A DNA stretch of 64,000 bases, from NCBI GenBank assembly GCA_003116975.1, contig BGKB01000052.1:186001-250000 (forward strand), in the 5' to 3' direction. Source of the stretch: Aurantiochytrium sp. KH105. Lineage: Eukaryota; Sar; Bigyra; Thraustochytrida; Thraustochytriidae. The notes beneath the pieces were generated by a model, which saw nothing but the letters and a program-made list of their open reading frames with translations, did no database searches and was not told where the DNA came from. Positions within the stretch are counted from its first letter, which is position 1; every line of letters starts with the position of its first letter. Positions 19,285 to 29,962 of the stretch are shown here, in pieces. Made by a program: the position numbers and the translations under genes.

Positions 19285-20595
19285 ATGGCGCCCGGGCGCC
19301 GGGATGCCGAGGGTGATGGGGGTGGTACCTCCGTCGGTGCCCGGACCAGGTCTGCCGTGCCGGGCCTCGACGCCGCGCGGCGGGAGCTCGCGGAGGACCG
19401 CGGCAGGGACCGCGACGCCGACGCAGGCGCAGGCGCAGACGCAGACGCGGCGACCGCGACGTCGCCGCGCAGCACCGAGAGCGTGTCGCTGACGGCGGAA
19501 ACGTGCGACGGGGCGTTTGAACCGGAGAGGGCGCAATTCGGAATTCCCGAGGAGAGCCTGCACCTCTGCAGCGTGCGCCTGCTGGAGCTGGATGGAGCGC
19601 TGCGCAAAGACGTCTTCTCGTGCCGATGCCCCGACCAACTGGCGTGTCTTGAACAAAGGGTTATTCACGCCGACGATTCAACAAGAGGGCACAGCACCAA
19701 TGGGACGAATTCCGGTCGTCACATTGTGGAGCACGGCGCCTGCGTGTCAGCCTCGACGAGCTACTGCGGCGCGCAAATGTGGCCCAGACTGGACTTTTGG
19801 CAGCACTTCAGGCTCGGCGACACCGTTCTGGGCCCCATTCTTGCCACGAACCAAGCCCCATTGTGCCACTTGAGCTATCGTCCCACACATGAGAATATCT
19901 ATGACCCCGGAATTCACAACATCTTCTCCTGCAGCTGCCCGGGTCACTTTACCTGCCAGCGAGAGACCTTTGCATTGACGCTCGACCTCTCGTCCACGAT
20001 AAAGGGCGAGAAAATCCAAGATTACTACGTCTCTGTCGGGCATTGTTCGGCGCCCAGCCACGTGATCGAGAGCTCACTCATGCTTTTTCTCCCATTTGCT
20101 TTTGCAGGCGCCATTGCTTTGCTGGGATTCATTATCAAGGCTCTTTGGAATGGCACAGATCTGAGCAATTTCGACATGCCCTCCTTTCTGGGCCGCCTTC
20201 CTGGTTTCCAGCGCGTGTCCCGGACCGACCCGGATCAGGGCGTCGAGCTCCTCAGCGAAGCCTGTCGGGGCGCGAACGCAGCCCGGTCTTCGCGTGGTCA
20301 ATTCGAACGTACCTTGCCCGACGGCGAGCGCGGCGCCACCCTTCTCGAGAGCGAGAGACGCCGTGGCCGCAATGAGAGACGCCGTGGCGACAAGCCTACC
20401 CGGGGCCGCGGCGGTCGCGATGGCGAGGATGACGACGGCTACGACTCTACGGGAAGCTTCGATTTTTATGATGATCTTGACGACGGATCGTTCGAGGACG
20501 GCCACGCCCCGCGTCGGAGTCGGCGGCGCGACCGATTTGCCCAGAACAAGCAGCCCGAGCTCGAGGTCCCGCTCACCGTGCGATACGACGAGTAG
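19285..20595 (+). CDS. Single-pass membrane protein with a duplicated Cys-rich module
   Basis: A 436-residue single-exon protein of unknown family. Residues about 1-70 are Asp/Ala/Arg-rich and low complexity. Two related segments follow: one ends DVFSCRCPDQLAC and the other HNIFSCSCPGHFTC, each preceded by another Cys (LHLCSVRLLE, APLCHLSYRP), suggesting an internal duplication of a small disulfide-bonded ectodomain. One strong transmembrane helix lies at about 262-287 (LMLFLPFAFAGAIALLGFII). The C-terminal about 150 residues are Arg/Asp/Gly-rich and acidic (DFYDDLDDGSFED). No signal peptide is visible at this start, so a leader exon may be missing, or the protein uses the internal helix as anchor. 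The ATG was chosen as the first in the frame. Confidence 0.7.
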   Translation: MAPGRRDAEGDGGGTSVGARTRSAVPGLDAARRELAEDRGRDRDADAGAGADADAATATSPRSTESVSLTAETCDGAFEPERAQFGIPEESLHLCSVRLLELDGALRKDVFSCRCPDQLACLEQRVIHADDSTRGHSTNGTNSGRHIVEHGACVSASTSYCGAQMWPRLDFWQHFRLGDTVLGPILATNQAPLCHLSYRPTHENIYDPGIHNIFSCSCPGHFTCQRETFALTLDLSSTIKGEKIQDYYVSVGHCSAPSHVIESSLMLFLPFAFAGAIALLGFIIKALWNGTDLSNFDMPSFLGRLPGFQRVSRTDPDQGVELLSEACRGANAARSSRGQFERTLPDGERGATLLESERRRGRNERRRGDKPTRGRGGRDGEDDDGYDSTGSFDFYDDLDDGSFEDGHAPRRSRRRDRFAQNKQPELEVPLTVRYDE

Positions 20596-20925
20596 TCAGT
20601 TGCGCCAGTGACGGGGCCGCTTCACTGCCTTCTTCTTCCTCACTTACTTTATATTCCAAATGGAGAATGCCAATGGCAACGTCCATGGCGACGTCTGTCT
20701 GCTCTGCCTATGTACACATCAACCCATCACCACATCACTTATATATCATTTATTGGAATACTTTTATTTTTCGTGTCTCCGTGTGCTTTCGTTTGCATTG
20801 TTTGATCATGGACACCGCTTTCAATGCCAATGCAAAGCCCGTCCTGTTGCGAGCATTCATAATATGTGAGAAGACGGATCATGTCTCGGGGTGTGTAAAA
20901 AGCCATTTTCGTGGCTTGCCATCCT
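20596..20925. other. Convergent 3' flanks, no gene seen
   Basis: A+T-rich spacer between two convergent stop codons, probably two 3' untranslated regions. Confidence 0.45.
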
Positions 20926-21819
20926 TTAGGCGTCCACGACCGTGGTCATGGACTGCATGGCCTTGGCCAGCTGCGCTGGAATTTCGTCTGCGGTGACAAC
21001 ATCGCCATGCGCAACCACAATGGCCTCGAGGCGTACGGACTCATTCTTGACAAAGTTCGTCTCGATCCAGCGCCGCAAATGAGCCAAGTCCGGACACATG
21101 ATGCGGCCAATAGCAGTCATGCCAAGGTGACCCGTCGCAGAGCCAACGAGACTGCTGACGAAATCTGCCTTCTCTTCTTTGATGTTCCAGAGCAGGTCGT
21201 TAAAGACAGCTACCTGACGACCAGCGGCACTTTTTTCCACGGGAAACAAGTACACCAGCTCGTCAAAACCGATTTGCGCGTCGGGCTCCAGTGCTTGGAA
21301 ACCGAATTTCGACGCAGCCTCTTCTGCCGTGACGGTAAAGTTGGTTTTGCAGGAGGCCACCTTTTTGGCCATCTTTGCCGGACACACAAAGCTTGCTTCC
21401 GGGTATGCCTCACGATATGCATATTCATCGAGGCGGTGGTGCATATTGGGGACGATGACACAGGCCACGGTGCCGAGGTCTTCGAGTGCAGCGCGCGTTT
21501 CCTTGTCCAAGCAAATAGGCGAATGGATGACGAGGTCGGACGAGTCGGGGACCCGCCACACGGTCATGTTGCGATTGAACCCTGGGCCTGGCTGCGGCAG
21601 CGTGCCCGAGACCGTCCAGACATTGCGTGCCAGGCTCTGCAGCTTTCCATGCGGCAAAGCCTCGTACTTGCGCGAGGTATCGAGCTCGGGATCGCCCTCC
21701 TTTAGCATAGTCGCTTGCAGGAGCTTGCGTTTAACGCTGCGCGGCGCAAAGTATACCGTCGTCACTGCGCCGAGCACCAAGCTGGTGCTCAGGCCAACGA
21801 CACGGAGCGCAAGCTCCAT
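20926..21819 (-). CDS. DUF4336 (metallo-beta-lactamase-like fold) protein with N-terminal membrane anchor
   Basis: A 297-residue single-exon protein. An N-terminal hydrophobic helix (VVGLSTSLVLGAVTTVYFA) precedes the domain. The pattern NVWTVSGTLP, RNMTVWRVPDSSDLVIHSPI, GTVACVIVPNMHHRLDEYAYREAYPEA matches the DUF4336 family, whose fold is related to metallo-beta-lactamases and whose function is not established. NMHHRL contains the His pair that commonly sits at the metal site in this group. Upstream of this ATG the frame is open through an SST-type repeat with no other ATG, so that part is taken as 5' untranslated. The helix could anchor the protein or act as a targeting signal. Confidence 0.75.
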   Translation of the reverse strand: MELALRVVGLSTSLVLGAVTTVYFAPRSVKRKLLQATMLKEGDPELDTSRKYEALPHGKLQSLARNVWTVSGTLPQPGPGFNRNMTVWRVPDSSDLVIHSPICLDKETRAALEDLGTVACVIVPNMHHRLDEYAYREAYPEASFVCPAKMAKKVASCKTNFTVTAEEAASKFGFQALEPDAQIGFDELVYLFPVEKSAAGRQVAVFNDLLWNIKEEKADFVSSLVGSATGHLGMTAIGRIMCPDLAHLRRWIETNFVKNESVRLEAIVVAHGDVVTADEIPAQLAKAMQSMTTVVDA

Positions 21820-22921
21820 TTTCCACGTTTGCTGCGTGCTTCTTTGCGCGCTGCTGGTGCTGCTGGTGCTGCTGGTGCTGCTGGTGCTGCTGATTCCGCG
21901 GACGCGTGGTCCTCGAGGCTCGCTGGCTGTCGCTGCCAAGCAGGGTTCTCCCTGCTGCTGAGATCTGTCTTTAGTAGCAGACCTAGGTCACCGCGCAAAG
22001 AGCTTCTGCGTGGTCTGGCTTGCTCAACCGGTCCCTCACCCGCTCGCAGACGTCCCGCGCGCTGGCTGCTCTCGTTCAAGGTCTGCGTGCAGCGGAAAAA
22101 GTATCCTTTTTTCTGCCTCGATGCGGATGCCAAGTGCGTCCGGGCCATCTTCGTCAGTCAAGGCCGATCAAGGCGCAGCTTTCGCTCCTCTCCTACAAAG
22201 GCAGCGTCCGCGTCACGGCGCACGGAGATTCACGCACGCGGCGTGCTGCATACATGTCTCGAGTGCTCGATCTCGCCCTTGTTACACGCTGTTCTTGCGT
22301 TTGGCTGGTCTTGGCCATCGGTCTTGCCCGAAGACAAGCACGAAACCATCCAAACTTGCAACCAAGAGTCGAGATGCAAGTTGCAGAGAATTCCTGCTCA
22401 AGCTTTGCTCCGCATGAAAAGTAAAAAGAACAGAAAGGAGAAGGAAAAAGCCTCCTCGCAGGGTCGATCGAGCAAGCACCCCGCCGCAAGTCTCTAGCTA
22501 GCTGGGGCCTCGAGGCGGGTGCCGTATACGCATCGAAGAACGCGGCGCAGAGTCGTTGCGCTCCTGCACTGCAAGGCTTGCCAGGCCCCTCCCTCCCTCT
22601 TCTGACGGTTGCCGCCGTTTCCCTGCTCCTTTCATTTTTTTACACTGTGTAATGAGGGTCCACATGATGTACGCGCTTGGTGCACCCCGGCTGGCGCGTA
22701 CCGGACCCGGAGCGGCGCCGCGCAAAGGATCGCGAACCAGCCGGGTCCGGTAGGCGCGCCAGCGGCTCCAGTCTCCCGGGGCAAGGAGGAGAAAGGAGAA
22801 AGGAGGAGGAGGAGGAGGAAATGGACGAGGAGCAGGACGCGCAGGCTGAGATCTTGCAGATCACCTTCGCGAGGCGCACGCACGGAGGCGCGCGGCGCGA
22901 GCGGCGGTGCGGGCGAGGTGG
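21820..22921. promoter_or_regulatory. Divergent intergenic region between DUF4336 and ELMO-domain genes
   Basis: About 1.1 kb. Contains a GCTGGT-type repeat at 21851-21891 next to the DUF4336 start and a purine-rich GAGGAGGA stretch near 22790-22830 next to the ELMO gene. The frame beginning at the ATG at 22821 (MDEEQDAQAEILQ) is open for about 75 codons and could be an upstream exon, but I see no splice pair that joins it well. Confidence 0.4.
21851..21891. repeat. CTGCTGGTG tandem repeat
   Basis: About four 9-bp units upstream of the DUF4336 gene, in its probable 5' untranslated region. Confidence 0.85.
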
Positions 22922-24085
22922 ATGCGAGACGAGATGGAGCGAGAGGCGCTGCTCAGGGACCGGCGCGGGTCGCAGGAGGACGCGTACGCGCCGTACGGGG
23001 ATGATATCGACGAGGAGGAGGAGGAAGACCTCTACTACGGGACCGGCGTGACGAGCGCGGCCGCGAGCCCGAACGTGGATGACGCGCGCGAGCGCAGCCT
23101 GCAGCGCGCGTGGAGGCGCCAGCAAAAGGCCAAGGGCTACGAGAACAAACAGCAGACCGACGGCGTGTGCCAACCGTGCATGGAGCGGGTCTGCCCGTTG
23201 CGCTATCTGCTCGATGTGCCGGAGCCCACGTGGCGGATGGTGATCGGCGCGGGCGAGAGCGATCTGGAGAAAAAGACGCTCGCGCCCATTGCCCTCGCGA
23301 GCCTCCAGTCCTTTGACGGCACGCGTCGCGACGATATGGCTCTCTTGCAAGAACTCTGGAAGCTGACGGTTCCGAGTTCCTCGCCCATCTCTTTCAAGCG
23401 CAAGTCCGAGGGCTGGAAGGAGATCGGGTTCCAGAGCGAGGACCCGATTTCTGACCTCCGCGGCTGCGGCATGCTTGGTCTTCGCGTGGCCGTTGCTGTC
23501 GCGCGCGACGCGCCCGAGGTCGTCAAGGGCATCCAAGACGCTCATCTTCTTTTCGGCGCCATTTGCATCAACATGACCGCTGTCGTGCTTTACCACCTGC
23601 GCATTTTGCACATTACTGCCTTTGACAGCGAAAAGCGCGCGCTCATGGATCCCTCTTCCTTTCCTGTTGCCGGCATCGATCTTTCGCAGCAGGAACTGCA
23701 AATCAACCGCGCCGTCCAATTCGATGCTATGAAGGGTTTTATCGGGATCATTGACAGCTCGCGCGGTCAGCAGAGTGTGAGCAGTCGGAGCAGCCGAAGT
23801 AGCCGAAGCAGCGTCGCCACCACGGGCCCTGCCATCGACGAATCGGGCATTCGCACCTTTACGAGTGTCTGCACGGCGGGCATGACACTTGTGCTGCGCA
23901 CCTGGCGTGAGCTTTTGGTGGTCAACCCGAATGCCACCATGCTCAACTTTGGCACCGCTTTGTACTCTGCACGCGTCAACCTCGTGCACATGCTGGCCTG
24001 CAAGCCTCGCTCCCTAAAGATTCTTCAGGCCTGGGCCACGGACGCCCGCTCGCTCCTCATCGAGCCTTCTCGCGGCATTCCTTGA
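22922..24085 (+). CDS. ELMO/CED-12 domain protein (ELMOD-like)
   Basis: A 387-residue single-exon protein. The N-terminus is charged and acidic (DIDEEEEEDLYYG). The ELMO core reads LQELWKLTVP, SEGWKEIGFQSEDPISDLRGCGMLGL, which is the family signature WxxxGFQxxDPxxDxRGxGxxGL. In animal ELMOD1-3 the Arg of this motif is needed for GAP activity on Arl/Arf GTPases, and it is present. A Ser/Arg repeat (SSRSSRSSRSS) interrupts the later part near residue 290. Role is therefore likely as a regulator of Arf-like GTPases, or of Rac if it pairs with a DOCK protein. The ATG at 22922 is the first in frame; 22934 is an alternative. Confidence 0.8.
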   Translation: MRDEMEREALLRDRRGSQEDAYAPYGDDIDEEEEEDLYYGTGVTSAAASPNVDDARERSLQRAWRRQQKAKGYENKQQTDGVCQPCMERVCPLRYLLDVPEPTWRMVIGAGESDLEKKTLAPIALASLQSFDGTRRDDMALLQELWKLTVPSSSPISFKRKSEGWKEIGFQSEDPISDLRGCGMLGLRVAVAVARDAPEVVKGIQDAHLLFGAICINMTAVVLYHLRILHITAFDSEKRALMDPSSFPVAGIDLSQQELQINRAVQFDAMKGFIGIIDSSRGQQSVSSRSSRSSRSSVATTGPAIDESGIRTFTSVCTAGMTLVLRTWRELLVVNPNATMLNFGTALYSARVNLVHMLACKPRSLKILQAWATDARSLLIEPSRGIP

Positions 24086-25010
24086 CTCACCTTACCATAC
24101 TTTATCTTCACTTTACTTTTGCTCCACTCCACGCCTAGGCCTACTTTACTTTTTCTTTACTGTTAAACCCATCAACGTTCTTCGAGCTACGTTCTCGCTC
24201 ACACTCTCGTAGGATTGATCCTGCCACGGTGCTCGCTTGAAAAGCTTTTCATCCTTGTCTGCGACGCAGACGGAATCGCGGACTACCAAGGCCAAAGGAC
24301 CTGCAAGGCCGGCCATCCAGGGCGATCCTTTTTGCAGACTTGGAAGTCTGCCAAAGCCAAGCCAAGTCAAGTCAAGCCGAGCCAAACAGAGCCGTCATCA
24401 TCTCCACATCGTCGTCTTCTCGGGTGTCGCCTTCCCTCCTTTTACATCGAGGCAGCTCCCGCTACTGCTGCTGCTGCTGCTGCTGGGTCCTAGCAGAAAT
24501 GTAACAGCAGCCTAGCAGCAGTACCACGTCTAGGCCTCTCTTAGGTTCCACTTACACCGCGCACTGCTGCCTTGCTGCACGCCAAGAATCATCTAGCCGA
24601 CATCTAGGCCCTCTTACGCGTCCAAGTCGTGGCAACCGCGAGTCATAACACTTCCTAGCTATCCACTACGGCCAACTCTCGCTGCGCGCCCGACCGCCGC
24701 GAGGTTTTTCCTGCGTACCCCCTCTCTTCCTCCTACGCGCCAGCTCCACTCAGCTGCCCCCCTGCGCGCGGCGCTGCGCCCCGACTGCCCCCACTGACGG
24801 ACGTTTCCAGCTGCATCCCCCACGCCCCGACTCGGCAGGACCCAGTGGTCCTCCCGGCAGAACCCGCTGCTGCGCAGTGGCGCAGGTGGAGCAAAGTGCA
24901 CCAGTGGCGCCGAGGGGGCGCGGGCGCCAGGGGAGGGGCGCTGCCGCTCTTTGGCTGTCGCGGCAGCCGTAGACTTCGATCTCTCGATCCTTTCGCTATC
25001 GCTCGCACAG
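24086..25010. promoter_or_regulatory. Promoter and leader region of ATP synthase alpha; no gene
   Basis: Contains a GCT repeat at about 24462-24486, CTAGGCC words, then a GC-rich stretch leading to the inferred leader exon that ends CGCACAG at 25010. I see no protein gene. Confidence 0.45.
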
Positions 25011-25450
25011 GTACGTCGCGCGCGCTCGCGCAGCGCCCGCCCGCCGGCGCGCCTCGCCGCACGGAGCGCCTCCCCACGCGCCCCCGCCCTCCTCTCCCGC
25101 CCCGCGCGCCGTCGTCGGCCCCGCGCCGCGGCCGCCGCGGAGATGAGATGGAGTGGATGGAGCAAGCACCTCGCGCGCCGACGACCACCACGAGCTTGAC
25201 CTGCTCGACGGTGGCCGCGCTGCCGCCGACGACGACGACGACGCGCCGCAGAGATGCGGACGCGCAGACGAGGACGGGAGGAGGCTCGCAAGATGCCTTC
25301 CCGCGCATTGTCCGTGGTCGTGGTCGGGCGCAGAGGCTAGCCGCGAAAAGGTGCGGCTGTCAGGCTGGCATGGCAGACATAGAGGGCGCAAGGGCCCGAG
25401 AAGAAGGACAAAGACTAACCTTTTACGCTCGAACGAACAATGACAGGCAG
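25011..25450 (+). other. Inferred 5' untranslated intron of the ATP synthase alpha gene
   Basis: Donor CAG|GTACGT at 25010/25011 and acceptor GACAGGCAG at 25450, giving 440 nt, 31 bases upstream of the start codon. It resembles in length and donor the leader introns inferred for uS8 and uS19. Inference from sequence only. Confidence 0.5.
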
Positions 25451-25481
25451 GAGTTTGCGCCGTAAAAACCTTTGAGGCAAG

Positions 25482-27152
25482 ATGAGCTTCACCCGCCGTG
25501 GTCTCATGGCCGCCTCGCGGCTCGGCCTTCGCCAGTCGCGCGTGGCCGTCGCCAAGAGCGGCGTCCAGCAGGCGACCCGCGTCCAGGCCGCCATGAACGG
25601 CGTCCGCGCCTTCTCCATGGGTGCTGCTGAGCTCAGCAACATCCTCGAGGACCGCATCGCCAACTACAACAAGGAGAACTCTGGTGTCTCCGTCGATGAG
25701 GTCGGCCACGTCATCTCGATTGGTGACGGTATCGCCCGTGTCTTCGGCCTCAACAAGGTCCAGGCCGGTGAGATGGTTGAGTTCGTCAACGCCGGTATCA
25801 AGGGTATGGCTCTGAACCTGGAGAACGACAACGTTGGTGTCGTGATTTTCGGTAACGATCGTCTGATCCTTGAAGGTGATGTGGTCAAGCGTACGGGTTC
25901 CATCGTCGATGTGCCCGTCGGCCGCGGCCTCCTCGGCCGCACCGTCGATGCCCTCGGTGAGCCCATCGACGGCAAGGGCTCCATCGATGCCGACCGCCGC
26001 GACCGTGTCGAGGTTAAGGCCCCCGGTATTCTTGCCCGCAAGTCCGTGCACGAGCCCATGCAGACCGGCCTCAAGGCCGTCGACTCGCTCATCCCCATTG
26101 GCCGTGGCCAGCGTGAGCTTGTGATTGGTGATCGCCAGACCGGCAAGACCGCCATTGCTGTTGACACCGTCATCAACCAGAAGGACCTCAACTCTGGTGA
26201 CGACGAGTCCAAGAAGCTCTACTGCGTGTACGTCGCCGTCGGCCAGAAGCGCTCCACCGTCGCCCAGATCGCCGCCAAGTTCGCCGAGTACGGCGCCGAT
26301 GCCTACAGCATTGTCGTGGCCGCCACCGCCTCGGACTCTGCTCCCCTTCAGTACCTTGCCCCCTACGCCGGTGCCACCATTGGCGAGTTCTTCCGTGACT
26401 CTGGCACCCACGCCGTCATCTTCTACGATGATCTTACCAAGCAGGCCGTTGCCTACCGTCAGATGTCGCTCCTCCTCCGCCGCCCCCCTGGCCGCGAGGC
26501 TTACCCCGGTGATGTCTTCTACCTTCACTCGCGTCTCCTCGAGCGCGCCGCCAAGGTCTCTGATGACCTCGGCGCCGGCTCGCTCACCGCCCTCCCCGTC
26601 ATTGAGACCCAGGCCGGTGATGTGTCCGCCTACATTCCCACCAACGTGATTTCCATTACCGACGGTCAGATCTTCCTCGAGGCTGACCTCTTCCATCAGG
26701 GTATCCGCCCCGCCGTGAACGTCGGTCTCTCCGTGTCCCGCGTCGGCTCCGCCGCCCAGATCAAGGCCATGAAGCAGATCGCCGGTACCATCAAGCTCGA
26801 GCTTGCGCAGTACCGTGAGGTCGCTGCCTTCGCCCAGTTCGGTTCGGATCTCGATGCCGCCACCCAGCACCAGCTCAACCGCGGTGCCCGCCTCCAGGAG
26901 CTCCTCAAGCAGGGCCAGTACCAGCCCATGGGCGTCCACGAGCAGGTTGTTGTTATCTTTGCCGGCGTGCGCGGCTTCCTTGACCCCATTGACCTCAAGA
27001 AGGTCGGTGAGTTCGAGGCTGGCTGGCTCAAGTACGTCAAGGACAACTACAGCGAGGTCCTCGAGGAGATCAAGACCAAGCAGCAGATCACCGACGACAT
27101 CGAGTCCAAGCTCCAGAAGGCCGCTGAGGAGTTCTCCGCCACCTTCGCTTGA
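25482..27152 (+). CDS. ATP5F1A: Mitochondrial F1F0 ATP synthase subunit alpha
   Basis: A 556-residue protein, full length and uninterrupted. The first about 45 residues ([20 protein letters not shown] and on to GVRAFSMGA) form an Arg/Ser/Ala-rich presequence. The mature part starts [12 protein letters not shown] and carries the non-catalytic Walker [10 protein letters not shown] (about residues 213-221), [11 protein letters not shown] and [21 protein letters not shown], which are diagnostic for alpha. The arginine finger sits in [10 protein letters not shown]. It forms the alpha3-beta3 head with subunit beta in the matrix. Codon use is extremely biased to C/G-ending codons, as expected for a highly expressed gene, and this creates a long antisense open frame. 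The start ATG is in a GGCAAGATG context. Confidence 0.98.
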   Translation: MSFTRRGLMAASRLGLRQSRVAVAKSGVQQATRVQAAMNGVRAFSMGAAELSNILEDRIANYNKENSGVSVDEVGHVISIGDGIARVFGLNKVQAGEMVEFVNAGIKGMALNLENDNVGVVIFGNDRLILEGDVVKRTGSIVDVPVGRGLLGRTVDALGEPIDGKGSIDADRRDRVEVKAPGILARKSVHEPMQTGLKAVDSLIPIGRGQRELVIGDRQTGKTAIAVDTVINQKDLNSGDDESKKLYCVYVAVGQKRSTVAQIAAKFAEYGADAYSIVVAATASDSAPLQYLAPYAGATIGEFFRDSGTHAVIFYDDLTKQAVAYRQMSLLLRRPPGREAYPGDVFYLHSRLLERAAKVSDDLGAGSLTALPVIETQAGDVSAYIPTNVISITDGQIFLEADLFHQGIRPAVNVGLSVSRVGSAAQIKAMKQIAGTIKLELAQYREVAAFAQFGSDLDAATQHQLNRGARLQELLKQGQYQPMGVHEQVVVIFAGVRGFLDPIDLKKVGEFEAGWLKYVKDNYSEVLEEIKTKQQITDDIESKLQKAAEEFSATFA

Positions 27153-28239
27153 TTTTTCTGCCTAAGCTAAACCGCTAAACAACATTCACCCCAGCCCTCT
27201 GCCGGGACGACTAAATGATTGATTTTCGCAGTGCAGTGCCGTGTCGTGCAATACTTTTTTTTTTCCTAGTTCTTGTTTGTATCTACAGAATCAGGATGTG
27301 GCATGCTGTATACGGATGGAGGAAGCGCGAGTATCTGTTCTTGAATCGTAAAGAGAAAGAAGATTCGCTGCTTGAAAATGATCGTGCGGTGCGGTCTTGC
27401 CCTGAATGCCACAGGTGCACAAGTCTTTGCTTTTTCATTCCTTGCAAGGGATTGGATTCCATTTTCTGTGATGGAATGACTTTGACCTTTCGTTAAACCA
27501 CAAAGTGAAAGCGATCACATGTGAAAGCGATCAAATCATGGCTCTGAGCAAAGGAAAGATGGACGACTTTGGCTCGTGCTTCCTGCCTAAAATGCAAGTC
27601 CCTGGGATGCCATCTTTGACCCGTCATTGATCACAAAGATGGAGAGGGTAGTTTCAGCGATCTTACGCCGGGAGGAAGGCTACGAAAAAACATTATGGAA
27701 CGCGGTCAAACGATGGGCCTGTACAAAGAGAAGAAAAACGGATTGACTTGGCTCCTTATCTTTTTCTTTTCTTTTTCTCCCGATATGCAACTCCTCGCGG
27801 TGCATACGATGACACCAACATCACGAAGACAAGTTTTTAGCATTTTAGTAGAACAAAGGAAGAATGTTATCTCGCGACCCGAGTGGCAGCACCTCATTTT
27901 CAACATGCACGTTTTACGGGTGCATCGAAAGTCGGGATCGCTTCACGCCAAGTATGAAATGGCAATGTTGTAAGGTTCATTTCTCCTGAAATGAAAGAAG
28001 GCAGAGGAAAGAAACAGCAAGAACAACAAGGACAGACAGATGGTGAAAGTAAGCCTGACAAGTCTAAATAGGCCAAAGGCGAAAAGAACAATAGTAAAAG
28101 AAAGATGAAACAAGGCAAGGCAAGGCAAGGCAAGACAAGGAGAGTTGAAGATGTTGTGATTTGGTGGCCCTTGTACGCATAAGTCTCACGATAGGATAGG
28201 TATGTAGATTAAACGGGGCGAGAAAATGGTTTCATCAAA
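27153..28239. other. 3' flanks between ATP synthase alpha and uS8; no gene
   Basis: About 1.1 kb of A+T-richer DNA between two convergent genes. Holds a 13-bp direct repeat GTGAAAGCGATCA (27505-27517 and 27521-27533). A 92-codon frame near 27695 has no protein-like character. Confidence 0.5.
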
Positions 28240-28632
28240 TCAATAGAAGAAGCCGAGGATCTTGCCACCAGTCTGCTTTCGCCGGGCCTCCTCGTGGTCC
28301 ATGATACCGGCCGAGGTGGTAAGGATAATGTGACCAAACTGGCGCGAGGGGAGCAGGTTACCCACCCACTTCTCAATATCGCCGACCTGGACGTCGAAAC
28401 GGGGGCTAATGACACCGCACTTGTTAAGGCGGCCAGTGAGTTCAACAACAATCTTGCCCGAGCGATGGTCATCCACGACCTCGAACTCGCCAATGTAGCC
28501 GTGCGCCTGCATGACCTTGAGGAACTTGATGATCACCTTGGAGCAGGGGCGGATAAGGACCTGCTTCTTGCCGCGCTTCTCCGCGTTGGAGAGCGTCTTG
28601 AGAGCGTCCGCGAGGACGTTCATGCGCACCAT
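28240..28632 (-). CDS. RPS15A: 40S ribosomal protein uS8 (S15a/S22)
   Basis: A 130-residue protein, exactly the family length. It begins [14 protein letters not shown], and [47 protein letters not shown] and the C-terminal [24 protein letters not shown] are near-universal in eukaryotic uS8. It binds 18S rRNA in the small-subunit platform. The coding part is a single exon with strongly biased codons. A 5' untranslated intron is inferred directly upstream, and a telo-box-like motif lies about 800 bases upstream. Confidence 0.98.
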   Translation of the reverse strand: MVRMNVLADALKTLSNAEKRGKKQVLIRPCSKVIIKFLKVMQAHGYIGEFEVVDDHRSGKIVVELTGRLNKCGVISPRFDVQVGDIEKWVGNLLPSRQFGHIILTTSAGIMDHEEARRKQTGGKILGFFY

Positions 28633-28642
28633 CTTTGCTGGC

Positions 28643-29083
28643 CTGCGAGTCGAGCTACGACAGTGCTGTTACTACTCCTGTGGTGCCACCAGAAGGAATG
28701 CAACCAAAACAGTTGTTTCAAGTTGAGTCGCTCCGTGTCAGTCTTCGTGTCCGCGCAATCATCAATCTTCCCCTTCTCCAGCCTGGCAGCGCGTCTGCCT
28801 TCGTCCCCTCCGCCCTCCGCCCCTTTCCTCTTTCCCCGCGTTCGCGCTCGCGCTCGCCCTCGCGCTCTCGCAGGCCGCCAGGACGGAGACGACGAAGAGC
28901 GAGCGGGCGTGGCCATCCATCCATCCATCAATCCACGCCGCCATCTCCATCCTCTCCCGGCCTCGGCCCACGCACCGCGGCGCGCCCGGCCCCGCCGTCC
29001 GCGGCAGGGCCCCGCGCAGCCCGAGCCCCGCCGCCCGCGCCCGCGCACGCCGCCGCCGCCGCCGCCCGCGCCCGCGCACGTAC
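28643..29083 (-). other. Inferred 5' untranslated intron of uS8
   Basis: In the gene's direction there is a GTACGT donor at 29083 and an acceptor CTCGCAG at 28643, 10 bases before the start codon. Length 441 nt. The interior is GC-rich. Inference from splice-like signals and from the parallel in uS19 and ATP synthase alpha. Confidence 0.5.
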
Positions 29084-29962
29084 CTCGGCTCCAGTCGATT
29101 GCAGAATGAATGATCGCGGCAAAGGGGCCAAGCAGGGCCTCCCCGCGGCCCTGCTTGGCGCCTAACAGCGGCGGCCCGAATGAGTGGCCGATTGAGGGCG
29201 CGCCCGGCAAAGGCGCGCAAGCAGGCGCCGCCGCCGCCCCGCTTTGGGCCCGCAGCGGTCGCAAACCCCGCCGCCACCCACGGCTCCCCCCCGCGCCCGC
29301 GCATTCCGCACTTGCGCGCCGCGCATTCCGCACTTGCGCGCCCCGCGCGCAAGTGCGCTATAGCCCAACCGCCGCGCAGAGCGCGCGCCCGCAGCGGAAG
29401 CAGGGAGGGGAACGAGGGGAAGCGGATGGGGGTAGGGTTAGGGTTTGGGAGGAGGAGGAGAAGGGGTGCGCGGGGATGGGGTGTGCGAGAGAGGTGTGCG
29501 CGGCGGGGGTGTGCGAAGAGGTGGAAGATCCTGGAGTGGGACGAATTTGGGAGAGGGAGCATCGCGGGGGCGATGGAGGGAGGAGTGCGTCAGGAGATGG
29601 CAGAGATGGTCGAGGTCGCCGACGAGGGAGGAGGAGGAGGAGGAGGAGGAGGAGGAGGAGAGGGCCGGGCACGAGCAGCGGAAATGGCGGTAGCGGCGGC
29701 GATGACTGCTTCGGAAATGAGCGAGTGTGGGTCGTAGATTTGGGAAAAGCGCGACGTGAGATGTGGTGCAGATCACGCTCGAGGTGGTCCGGAAGAAAAA
29801 GGGCGGCACAAGATGCGAGATAAGCCACCCTTTGGGCTGGTGGGATTTGGCATGCCTCCCGACATGCAGCAGCGTTGAAGTCACGCCAGCGACGAGCAGA
29901 ACGTCAAGCAGCTCAGCTCACGACGCGTGCCGGGCCTTGTCGGTGCGTCGTGGTTTGTGGCC
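29084..29962. promoter_or_regulatory. Divergent promoter region of uS8 and the multipass membrane protein
   Basis: Very GC-rich near 29100-29400 with repeated GCGCATTCCGCACTTGCGC words (29297-29345). A GAGGAGGAG repeat lies at about 29625-29665. The telo-box-like motif is listed separately. Frames here are Arg/Gly-rich and not convincing. Confidence 0.5.
29428..29449 (-). promoter_or_regulatory. Telo-box-like motif upstream of uS8
   Basis: The plus strand reads GGGTAGGGTTAGGGTTTGGG. In the direction of the uS8 gene this contains AAACCCTAA, the telo-box known from plant ribosomal protein promoters. Whether it acts this way in this organism is inference. Confidence 0.5.

Noticed and set aside
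22640-23989. 449-codon minus-strand frame over the ELMO-domain gene
   Set aside because: Antisense to the conserved ELMO signature; composition is Leu/Arg/His-rich without motifs.
24996-26939. 647-codon open frame on the minus strand across the ATP synthase alpha gene
   Set aside because: It is exactly antisense to a conserved gene. Strong C/G third-position bias removes antisense stops, and the translation is low-complexity Gly/Val/Asp/His-rich.
27695-27973. 92-codon frame in the ATP synthase alpha/uS8 spacer
   Set aside because: Short, no homology I recognise, and located in A+T-rich DNA between convergent genes.
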